This document shows, piece by piece, positions 1 to 4,756 of a DNA stretch of 5,883 nucleotides (positions are counted from its first letter, which is position 1; the number at the start of each line of letters is the position of its first letter). The stretch comes from Saprospiraceae bacterium (GTDB lineage Bacteria; Bacteroidota; Bacteroidia; Chitinophagales; Saprospiraceae). The stretch is taken from positions 1 to 5,883 of the forward strand of contig JALVEG010000026.1 of NCBI GenBank assembly GCA_027031145.1. Direction: 5' to 3'. Position numbers and translations under genes: made by a program. The notes below the pieces were generated by a model. The model worked only from the letters and a program-made list of their open reading frames with translations, made no database searches and had not been told where the DNA came from.

Positions 1-2
1 TG

Positions 3-638
3 GCGAGATTTACTATTTTAAACAACAGACTGTATGCTGTGGATAATAGTAAACTGCATGTTTTCAATATTGAGTTACCAAAAGAAGCAAAACCAACCGG
101 TGATGTAAATATCGGCTGGGGAATAGAAACGATTTTTCCCGTTAAAGATAAATTATTTATAGGTTCAAATTCGGGAATGTTTGTTTATGATACTACTGAC
201 CCTGATAATCCTTCATTGCTCTCTACGTTCAGACATGCGTCTTCATGTGATCCTGTATTTGTTGTTGGAGATATTGCTTATATTACGCTTAGGTCTGGTA
301 ACAGATGTCAGGGATATACCAACCAATTGGATGTAGTGGACATTAAAGATCTGTTGAAACCGGAATTGATAAAAACTTATCCTATGGACAATCCTCACGG
401 ACTTACGGTTGTTGACAATACGATGATCTTATGTGAAGGAGATTATGGAACAAAGGTTTTGGATGTTGAAGATCCTGAAAATGTGAAAATAAAATCAAAG
501 ATCACGGAAAAGCATTTTTATGATGTTATCGGTATTAGCAAAGAAGATATAATTATGGTGGGAAATAACGGTTTATATCAATATGAATTGAACGGATACG
601 ACCTTGAAGAAATTAGTGTTATTGAAGTAAAGGAATGA
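3..638 (+). CDS. LVIVD-repeat beta-propeller protein, 5' end missing
   Basis: The reading frame is open to the left edge, so the gene begins outside the window; the GTG at 39 lies inside a repeat and is not a credible start. About 211 residues are visible. They form successive propeller-like units, each with a hydrophobic strand, a turn, and a strand ending in a V-x-D/Y-D type motif: LYAVDNSKLHVFNI, LFIGSNSGMFVYDTTDPDNP, then YITLRSG leading to LDVVDIKDLLKPE, MILCEGDYGTKVLDVEDPEN, and IIMVGNNGLYQYEL. This pattern is typical of LVIVD repeats, which build beta-propellers in secreted or surface lipoproteins of Bacteroidota. The molecular role of the family is not well established. Two cysteines in the third unit (SSCDP and NRCQG) could form a disulfide, which would fit an exported protein. 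The signal peptide would lie upstream and cannot be checked. The downstream gene has its own promoter, so the two are probably not one operon. Confidence 0.82.
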   Translation, partial: ARFTILNNRLYAVDNSKLHVFNIELPKEAKPTGDVNIGWGIETIFPVKDKLFIGSNSGMFVYDTTDPDNPSLLSTFRHASSCDPVFVVGDIAYITLRSGNRCQGYTNQLDVVDIKDLLKPELIKTYPMDNPHGLTVVDNTMILCEGDYGTKVLDVEDPENVKIKSKITEKHFYDVIGISKEDIIMVGNNGLYQYELNGYDLEEISVIEVKE

Positions 639-648
639 TAAATTATGA

Positions 649-662
649 ATTGTCAATTGTCA
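649..662. repeat. Short tandem ATTGTCA repeat
   Basis: Two perfect copies of ATTGTCA lie head to tail, 10 bp after the stop codon of the propeller gene, in an AT-rich setting. The run contains the palindrome CAATTG. It is too short for a confident function and may be simple intergenic sequence. No terminator hairpin with a T-tract is visible in this gap. Confidence 0.4.
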
Positions 663-724
663 ATGCCTGAATATATTTATTCAAAAAGTCAATAAAAACC
701 AGGACGATACAATTTAAGGAATCG

Positions 725-755
725 TTTATAGATTGATATATTAGTGGTATATTTG
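725..755 (+). promoter_or_regulatory. Bacteroidota-type promoter for the three-gene sigma operon
   Basis: TATATTTG at 748-755 matches the -7 consensus TAnnTTTG exactly. Nineteen bases upstream, TTTA at 725-728 differs from the -33 consensus TTTG at one position. Transcription would begin near 760, about 15-20 bases before the ATG at 778. The match suggests that the housekeeping sigma factor reads this operon at a basal level, whatever the encoded ECF sigma factor does. The start site is inferred. Confidence 0.6.
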
Positions 756-777
756 TTAAAATTAAAATTATAAACAA

Positions 778-1545
778 ATGAAACGAACAATTATTTTTTT
801 ATTGATGATCTTTAGTTTGGTACAATTAAATGCTCAAAATAAAGAATATTATAAAGATATAGTATATCTAAAGAATGAAAGCAAGATTATTGGACAACTT
901 TTGGATTATAAAATAGGAGAAAAAGTTGAAATCAAGTTATCTACCGGACAGATACTGACTTTTCCCGATAATGTAGTGAAGAAAATAGAAATTTATTCTC
1001 CAGAAAATGAAGTGAAGGAAAAACCTGTTAAAGATTATAAATTTAAAGATAAAGTATTTTATAATAATTTTGGAATAAAGATCATTTCAGGAGCGAATTC
1101 TTCAAGAAATAATAGTATATATCGCAATGGATTTGGTCTTGAATACAGTTTGGGTTATCGTTACAATAATTATTTTTCTGTTGGTGCCGGAACAGCTATT
1201 GATAATTATAATTATGGTCTTGGAGAACTATTTATTCCTGTTTATTTTGATTTTTTCAGTTTTTACAGGAAATCAAGGATAAGTCCTTATTTCAAACTTC
1301 AGGCAGGTTACGGTTTTGTAAGTACGACAAGAGATAATGTTATTGATAGTGATGGCGGGATAATGTTTAGTCCTGCATTTGGGATCAAATACCCCGGTAT
1401 GGGAAATATGAATTATATGTTCGATATTAATTTTAAATACCAGAAAGCAAATTTTGTTTATACATTAAATGAATGGAATACTCAAATTTTATACAGGGAT
1501 GTGATTTTCAGAAGAATTGCTTTCAGATTTAGTATAATGTTTTAA
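778..1545 (+). CDS. Exported protein: small N-terminal beta domain plus outer-membrane beta-barrel
   Basis: The 255-residue product starts with a classic signal peptide: K2-R3, a hydrophobic core at about 5-17, and likely cleavage after LNA19 before Gln20. Residues 24-72 (DIVYLKNESKIIGQLLDY, then VEIKLSTGQILTFP and VKKIEI) look like a compact beta domain. Bacteroidota envelope proteins often carry such a domain, with the form 'D-V-V-x-L-K-N-G-S-x-I-x-G'. A charged linker follows, then from about residue 92 alternating amphipathic strands rich in Tyr, Phe and Gly (GLEYSLGYRYNNYFSVGAG, SPYFKLQAGYGFV). The protein ends IAFRFSIMF with a terminal Phe, as outer-membrane barrels do. The length suits an 8-strand barrel. 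It is the first gene of an operon with an ECF sigma factor 30 bp downstream, so it may be a target of or input to that regulator. No enzyme motif is visible, and the ligand or role is unknown. Confidence 0.8.
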   Translation: MKRTIIFLLMIFSLVQLNAQNKEYYKDIVYLKNESKIIGQLLDYKIGEKVEIKLSTGQILTFPDNVVKKIEIYSPENEVKEKPVKDYKFKDKVFYNNFGIKIISGANSSRNNSIYRNGFGLEYSLGYRYNNYFSVGAGTAIDNYNYGLGELFIPVYFDFFSFYRKSRISPYFKLQAGYGFVSTTRDNVIDSDGGIMFSPAFGIKYPGMGNMNYMFDINFKYQKANFVYTLNEWNTQILYRDVIFRRIAFRFSIMF

Positions 1546-1575
1546 AACCCAAAAGGAGCAGATTATCTGAAAATA

Positions 1576-2127
1576 ATGAAGTCATATTCGGAAGAAGAAA
1601 TAATAAAAGGATGTAAGAGAAACTCCAGAAAGTTTCAGGAACTTTTATATTTCAGATATTTTGATAAAATGTACGGAATGTGTCTAAGACATACTTCAGA
1701 TAAGGAAATAGCAATGTCCGTTCTTAATGACGGTTTTCTTAAAATATTTAAAAATATAGAAAAATATAGATATGATGGTTCTTTTGAGGGTTGGGTAAGA
1801 AAGGTTATTTACAATACTTTAAGAGATTATTACAGGAAAAAATCAAATAATCAACGATTTCTGGAGATATTTGAAAATCAGGGCAATGACAGAAATTTGA
1901 ATAATCTTGAATATGAAGATATTTTGAAAATGATAGACTCTTTGCCTCAGAAAAGTAGAAAGATATTTGTTATGTATGCTATTGAAGGGTATAAACACAA
2001 TGATATTTCCAGGATATTGAATATACCTGTAGGTACCTCTAAATGGCATCTTTCTCAGGCTAAAGAAAAATTAAGACAAATTCTTCAAAAAAATGAAATA
2101 AACATAAATATCAAAAAATATAAATAA
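1576..2127 (+). CDS. ECF-type RNA polymerase sigma factor (sigma-70 family)
   Basis: The 183-residue product directs RNA polymerase to a specific promoter set. Region 2 spans about residues 20-90 and includes the DGFLKIFKNIEKYRYDGSFEGWVRKVIYNTLRDYYRKK stretch, which covers core binding and -10 recognition. Region 4 spans about 112-170, with SLPQKSRKIFVMYAIEGYKHNDISRILNIP and the recognition helix GTSKWHLSQAKEKLR. Only regions 2 and 4 are present, and the length is normal for an ECF factor. Of the two Met codons nearest the start, ATG 1576 gives the usual acidic N-terminus (SEEEIIKGC). AGGAG at 1554-1558 lies 17 bases upstream, which is too far for a standard ribosome site. The gene is 30 bp after the barrel gene and 4 bp before a membrane protein that is the likely anti-sigma partner. 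The regulon is unknown; the last 13 residues are Lys/Asn/Ile-rich and unlike the core. Confidence 0.93.
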   Translation: MKSYSEEEIIKGCKRNSRKFQELLYFRYFDKMYGMCLRHTSDKEIAMSVLNDGFLKIFKNIEKYRYDGSFEGWVRKVIYNTLRDYYRKKSNNQRFLEIFENQGNDRNLNNLEYEDILKMIDSLPQKSRKIFVMYAIEGYKHNDISRILNIPVGTSKWHLSQAKEKLRQILQKNEININIKKYK

Positions 2128-2131
2128 AGAC

Positions 2132-3328
2132 ATGGACAAAAACAAATTTGATATTGAAATTAAACGTGAAGGATGGGATAAGATGAAAAACATCCTCGAT
2201 AGTGAAATGCCGGTAAAGAAAAGGCGTTTTTTACCTTTTATTTTGTTGTTTCTGATATTGGGTACGATCGGTATAAGTTTTTTGTACAGTAAAACAAATG
2301 AAAAGAAACAAAAAGAATTTATTTATAATAAAGAAGCTGTTTTAGAAAATCAGATACATGATAATAATATTGAAAAAAAGGAGATAATAATAGATACGAA
2401 TTTAAATAAAGTAAATAAAACAGAAGAAAAAACAAATACTAAAGATAACAATAAAAGAATTAAAAATATAAAATTAAACATTAAGAAAAACAATGAGTTA
2501 GAAAAAAAACAATATGGTTTTATAGCAAAAACTGAAGAGCATAACGACACTAAAGAACCGGAAAATCTTAATTCTCAAGAAATAAGCAATAATGAAAACA
2601 AATCTTTATTAATAAAAAACATTAAAGTATTAAATATTTCACCTTTTGTGATTGAGCAAAGATCATTAATACCGGAATTTGAATTTAATGATTTGGTTAT
2701 AAACAGAAAAAAGAAAACGGAATTTTTCAAACCTTTTATCGGTGTCAAAATACACTCGTATAATTATAAAGAATTTTCACCTAAATATGAATTTGATCTG
2801 GGAAGTTATTTTAAGATCAGCAACAGATTCTTATTTGGTATAGGTATTGCTTATGTTCAAACGGATCTGATGTTTCAATCCGTTCAGGAAGAAAGTTATG
2901 TTTTATTTGATAACGGAATAGAAAAAGAGGATAATAATTATAATTATAAAGCGGAATCTTTTGATCTTCCTGCATGGACATTTGAATTGATGTTAAAAGA
3001 AAAATATAATATAAACAGAAAATTCACTTTTGATTTTGGTGGAGGTATAGTATTGGGTGGCTTTAAATCTGCCGGATTGAAACAAGATTCGTGGATGAAT
3101 TCCGACACCTGGACAGAACCGGATATCAACAATTTTAAACCGGTTATATTTGGAGAAGCCGGATTGTATTATCAACTGATATCCGGGATCAATGCCGGAT
3201 TGGGGTACAAGTATTATTATTCGGGCACCTACAACGTAAATGAAAACAACAAAGAAGTATATAGCCGGAAATTGATAAATAAAGAGTATTCCTCAAGATT
3301 TTATTTAGGAATAAATTATTGTTTTTAG
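2132..3328 (+). CDS. Putative anti-sigma-like membrane protein fused to a C-terminal beta-barrel
   Basis: The 398-residue product has four visible parts. Residues 1-32 are a charged, probably cytoplasmic segment (FDIEIKREGWDKMKNIL), resembling the short N-termini of Bacteroidota proteins encoded next to ECF sigma factors. KKRR at 29-32 precedes one hydrophobic helix at about 33-52, giving N-in/C-out topology. Residues 53-195 form a low-complexity linker rich in Lys, Asn and Glu. From about 198 to the end, amphipathic aromatic strands (FFKPFIGVKIHSYNY, FLFGIGIAYV, FTFDFGGGIVLGG, INAGLGYKYYYSG, SRFYLGINYCF) suggest an 8-strand outer-membrane barrel with a terminal Phe. It starts 4 bp after the sigma gene, so co-expression is near certain. 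By analogy it would hold the sigma factor at the inner membrane and release it on an envelope signal. No zinc-binding anti-sigma motif (HxxxCxxC) is present, so the anti-sigma role is inference. The alternative is a plain barrel protein with a membrane anchor. Confidence 0.75.
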   Translation: MDKNKFDIEIKREGWDKMKNILDSEMPVKKRRFLPFILLFLILGTIGISFLYSKTNEKKQKEFIYNKEAVLENQIHDNNIEKKEIIIDTNLNKVNKTEEKTNTKDNNKRIKNIKLNIKKNNELEKKQYGFIAKTEEHNDTKEPENLNSQEISNNENKSLLIKNIKVLNISPFVIEQRSLIPEFEFNDLVINRKKKTEFFKPFIGVKIHSYNYKEFSPKYEFDLGSYFKISNRFLFGIGIAYVQTDLMFQSVQEESYVLFDNGIEKEDNNYNYKAESFDLPAWTFELMLKEKYNINRKFTFDFGGGIVLGGFKSAGLKQDSWMNSDTWTEPDINNFKPVIFGEAGLYYQLISGINAGLGYKYYYSGTYNVNENNKEVYSRKLINKEYSSRFYLGINYCF

Positions 3329-3405
3329 TGGGGGAAATTCACCGTTTATTTTTGTAGCAACACTGTGATTTTGGAAATGGAAATTTAAGCTTTTAACTGC
3401 ATTTT

Positions 3406-3421
3406 TGCTCACTTTTGAGCA
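3406..3421. terminator. Weak hairpin, possible terminator of the sigma operon
   Basis: TGCTCA (3406-3411) and TGAGCA (3416-3421) form a perfect 6-bp stem with a CTTT loop, 77 bp after the stop codon of the barrel fusion gene. The T-run (3430-3434) starts nine bases past the stem instead of directly after it, so this is a poor fit to an intrinsic terminator. It is the only candidate on the + strand after the operon. Confidence 0.3.
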
Positions 3422-3496
3422 TAGATTGCTTTTTCCGGTACTGAATTCGAAGAAAAAAACGGAATAATTATTTCAAATAATAAAGTAAGATCGTTG

Positions 3497-3523
3497 GAAT
3501 ATACCCGACAGGTGGTCGTATTC
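3497..3523. repeat. Imperfect inverted repeat with internal bulge
   Basis: GAATA (3497-3501) pairs with TATTC (3519-3523), and CGAC (3506-3509) pairs with GTCG (3515-3518). The loop is AGGTG, with a four-base bulge (TACC) on the left arm only. The structure lies in non-coding sequence with no T-tract. Its role is unknown; a remnant recombination site or chance are both possible. Confidence 0.35.
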
Positions 3524-3666
3524 TGTGGATGACTTTTCAGCAACTTTTTTAAAGCAGGAACTGTAATTCTTATTCGTTTCACAATAGTAAAACTTGTTTT
3601 TTTGCGAATAATTATAATTTTTTGGAGTTAAAAATCATAATTATGAAAATTTCCTACATAAAATAC

Positions 3667-3674
3667 TATATTTG
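3667..3674 (+). promoter_or_regulatory. Possible -7 promoter element ahead of the small membrane protein gene
   Basis: TATATTTG matches TAnnTTTG exactly, but no TTTG is found at the expected -33 distance. If active, transcription would start near 3680, placing the structured element at 3686-3748 at the very 5' end of the mRNA for the gene at 3793. Confidence 0.35.
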
Positions 3675-3685
3675 CATCTAATAGA

Positions 3686-3748
3686 GCTATCCGCCTTGAC
3701 GGTATTAGTTCATCAGTGTAAAGATCATTACTACACATATGCGATAGC
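3686..3748 (+). repeat. Structured repeat element, copy 1
   Basis: The first 34 bases (3686-3719) match 25 of 34 positions, without gaps, in the second copy at 4602-4635. Shared blocks are GCTATCCGCC, TTAGTTCA and AGTGT. Three pairings can be drawn here: GCTATC-C-GC (3686-3694) with GCGATAGC (3741-3748), closing the element with one bulged C; CCG (3691-3693, overlapping the outer stem, so an alternative) with CGG (3700-3702); and GTGTA (3716-3720) with TACAC (3732-3736). The element ends 44 bp before the start of the 139-aa gene. It could be a leader RNA, a folded DNA recombination site or a dispersed repeat. I do not recognise a named RNA family. Confidence 0.55.
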
Positions 3749-3792
3749 GTTAACAAATTTTAAAGACAAAAATAACTTAATAATTCAAACTA

Positions 3793-4212
3793 ATGGATGA
3801 TTATTTAAACGCAGAATCAATAAGTATAGCCATTTCGTTACTTTCATTGTTCTTTGGCATTTGGCAGTATTCGAAGAATATTAAAACCAAAAAGTTAATT
3901 TTAAATGAATCAATTGAGTTACATAAAAATGTTTCTGTTGCACTTGGAGCAACTCAAGGCGCAAAAAAGGCTATCGTAAATGGACAATCTCCTAGTAATG
4001 AAATTGGACGCGCTGAAGGAATATGTCAAGCTATACTTCATGAAAGTGCTAAACTCTATTGCAATATTGGAAACACTAAGTTAGATGATATTGATGATTT
4101 AATTACAAATGGACAATTACAAAAAATATATAAGGATATTTATTATTCATATTCAGCTCCTAAAAGAGGATTTATAAGAAGTTTTTTTAAAAAAATTTGG
4201 AAAATATTTTAA
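3793..4212 (+). CDS. Small single-helix membrane protein of unknown function
   Basis: The 139-residue product has one N-terminal membrane helix at about residues 9-26 (SISIAISLLSLFFGIWQY). It is preceded by acidic residues (DD, E) and followed by KNIKTKK. The positive-inside rule then puts the rest in the cytoplasm. Residues 35-125 look helical and mildly amphipathic (ESIELHKNVSVALGATQGAKKAI, RAEGICQAILHESAKLYCNI, DDIDDLITNGQLQKIYKDIYY). The C-terminus is strongly basic and aromatic (KRGFIRSFFKKIWKIF) and may touch the membrane. I do not recognise a family or catalytic motif. ATG 3793 is the first Met in frame and comes right before the helix. The gene sits alone after a long non-coding stretch with a structured element upstream, and a 58-aa gene follows after 60 bp. 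That setting suggests a cassette or accessory gene. A role in defence or toxin-antitoxin function is only a guess. Confidence 0.7.
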   Translation: MDDYLNAESISIAISLLSLFFGIWQYSKNIKTKKLILNESIELHKNVSVALGATQGAKKAIVNGQSPSNEIGRAEGICQAILHESAKLYCNIGNTKLDDIDDLITNGQLQKIYKDIYYSYSAPKRGFIRSFFKKIWKIF

Positions 4213-4272
4213 TAATAATCAATTCAAGTAATTCTTAATAATTAATAAAATTTGATTTTTTGAAAAATTTAT

Positions 4273-4449
4273 ATGCTTAATTATTTAATAATATCAGAAC
4301 TTTTATTCCTAAATGATGAAATTCCTAAAGATGAATCTTTTTACTCTCAATGTCTAAATAGTTTAAAGAGAAGTAAAAATAAATATATAGAAATTGCAAA
4401 AGAATATGACCCAATATTAAAGGCACTTTTAAAACAAAAAGAGAAATAA
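4273..4449 (+). CDS. Small 58-aa hypothetical protein
   Basis: ATG 4273 opens a 58-codon frame ending with TAA at 4447-4449. A TGA lies in frame four codons upstream, so no longer version exists on that side. The product starts MLNYLIISELLFLNDEIPKD and continues ESFYSQCLNSLKRSKNKYIE, then IAKEYDPILKALLKQKEK. It reads like a real small, soluble helical protein: no low-complexity runs, a hydrophobic N-terminal helix, then a charged C-terminal helix. It lies 60 bp after the 139-aa membrane protein gene on the same strand with no visible terminator between, so the pair may be co-transcribed. No family is recognised. It could be a small partner or antitoxin-like protein, but nothing in the sequence proves this. 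Chance cannot be excluded at this length. Confidence 0.5.
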   Translation: MLNYLIISELLFLNDEIPKDESFYSQCLNSLKRSKNKYIEIAKEYDPILKALLKQKEK

Positions 4450-4467
4450 AGAACGAAAGCACAATAA

Positions 4468-4542
4468 ACAGGACTATGAACGGTCTGAAAAGCCTGTCAC
4501 CCTTGTGGACCCAACGAGTAGTCGGCGTTGAACTACCTCCGC
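4468..4542. other. GC-rich block of bulged hairpins, attC-like in appearance
   Basis: Bases 4471-4542 hold 40 G or C out of 72, in sequence that is otherwise strongly AT-rich. Several pairings are visible: ACAGG (4468-4472) with CCTGT (4493-4497); GTCAC (4496-4500) with GTGGAC (4505-4510) around a CCTT loop with one bulged G; and GAGTAGT (4516-4522) with ACTACCTC (4532-4539) with one bulged C. The first two compete. ACCCAAC (4509-4515) fits RYYYAAC and GTTGAAC (4527-4533) fits GTTRRRY, the core box patterns of integron attC sites. They are only 11 bp apart, much closer than outer boxes normally are. It starts 18 bp after the 58-aa gene and has no coding frame. It may be a recombination site, a structured 3' RNA or a dispersed repeat. 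Confidence 0.45.
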
Positions 4543-4601
4543 ATTTTTATGTAATATACGATTAAATTTTCTTGTAATTTGTTCTTTTTATTTTCTATAA
4601 T

Positions 4602-4669
4602 GCTATCCGCCATAGGTGGTTTAGTTCAATAGTGTTTATAAAATCGGAGCTATCTATCGCAGACACTAT
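4602..4669 (+). repeat. Structured repeat element, copy 2
   Basis: Bases 4602-4635 match copy 1 (3686-3719) at 25 of 34 positions with no gaps. Here CCGCC (4607-4611) pairs over five bases with GGTGG (4615-4619) around an ATA loop. ATAGTGT (4629-4635) pairs perfectly with ACACTAT (4663-4669). The outer GCTATC/GATAGC closing stem of copy 1 is not present; instead GCTATC recurs directly at 4649-4654. The hairpin arms thus differ between copies while a pairing is kept, and the single-stranded TTAGTTCA between them is unchanged. The element lies 155 bp before the ATPase start, upstream of that gene's promoter, so it is probably not part of the ATPase mRNA. Confidence 0.55.
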
Positions 4670-4690
4670 ATAAATAGATATAGTTATTAT

Positions 4691-4720
4691 AATGACTTTT
4701 AGTTATAACTTTTGGTCATT
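4691..4720. promoter_or_regulatory. Concentric 30-bp dyad, candidate operator
   Basis: AATGAC (4691-4696) and GTCATT (4715-4720) are perfect inverted arms. The sequence exactly between them contains the perfect palindrome AGTTATAACT (4701-4710). Both dyads share one centre, between 4705 and 4706, and are separated by four bases on each side. The inner palindrome has no loop, so this is better suited to binding a dimeric or tetrameric protein than to forming an RNA hairpin. It covers the -33 element of the ATPase promoter, so a bound repressor would block transcription. Confidence 0.5.
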
Positions 4721-4742
4721 ACAATAATTTAACGTATTTTTG
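4711..4742 (+). promoter_or_regulatory. Bacteroidota-type promoter for the ATPase gene
   Basis: TTTG (4711-4714) is a perfect -33 element. After 20 bases, TATTTTTG (4735-4742) is a perfect TAnnTTTG -7 element. Transcription should start near 4747-4750, only some 7-10 bases before the ATG at 4757, giving a very short leader without room for a ribosome binding site. The left end lies within the dyad at 4691-4720. Confidence 0.65.
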
Positions 4743-4756
4743 TAATAAAAAATAAA

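Larger units (their letters stand above)
3329..3792. other. 464-bp non-coding stretch between sigma operon and accessory genes
   Basis: I find no credible gene here on either strand: stop codons are frequent and the longest ATG frames are tiny. The stretch contains a perfect 6-bp hairpin at 3406-3421, an imperfect hairpin at 3497-3523, a TATATTTG promoter-like box at 3667-3674, and the first copy of a structured repeat at 3686-3748. It marks a change from the tight operon to small, poorly conserved genes. Confidence 0.6.

Noticed and set aside
649..662. Start of a CRISPR-like or satellite array
   Set aside because: There are only two 7-bp tandem units, with no spacers and no further copies nearby.
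1554..1558. AGGAG as the ribosome binding site of the sigma factor gene
   Set aside because: It ends 17 bases before the ATG, well beyond the usual 5-9, and the phylum seldom relies on such sites.
1843..2049. Open frame of 68 codons on the minus strand inside the sigma factor gene
   Set aside because: It lies fully antisense to a clear sigma factor gene and its product is low-complexity Ile/Phe-rich, as expected from the opposite strand of AT-rich coding DNA.
2350..2550. Minus-strand frame coding a very hydrophobic Phe/Leu/Ser-rich peptide
   Set aside because: It is the antisense of the Lys/Asn/Glu-rich linker; AAA/AAT/GAA codons read backwards give Phe, Ile and Leu, so the apparent membrane protein is an artefact.
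2944..3175. Two overlapping minus-strand frames of about 60 codons
   Set aside because: Both are antisense to the barrel part of the fusion gene and have no start signals or recognisable products.
3643..3681. 12-codon frame (MKISYIKYYICI) before structured element copy 1
   Set aside because: It is too short and AT-driven, overlaps the -7-like box, and shows no attenuation structure.
4572..4601. TTGTAA-N18-TATAAT resembling an E. coli sigma-70 promoter
   Set aside because: Bacteroidota housekeeping promoters use TTTG/TAnnTTTG, and such AT-rich matches are expected by chance. The ATPase gene has a better promoter at 4711-4742.
4602..4669. tRNA gene suggested by GGTTTAGTTCAATAGTG, which resembles tRNA loop sequence
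   Set aside because: There is no 7-bp acceptor stem, no anticodon arm with the right spacing and no CCA or discriminator context. Copy 1 lacks a cloverleaf as well.
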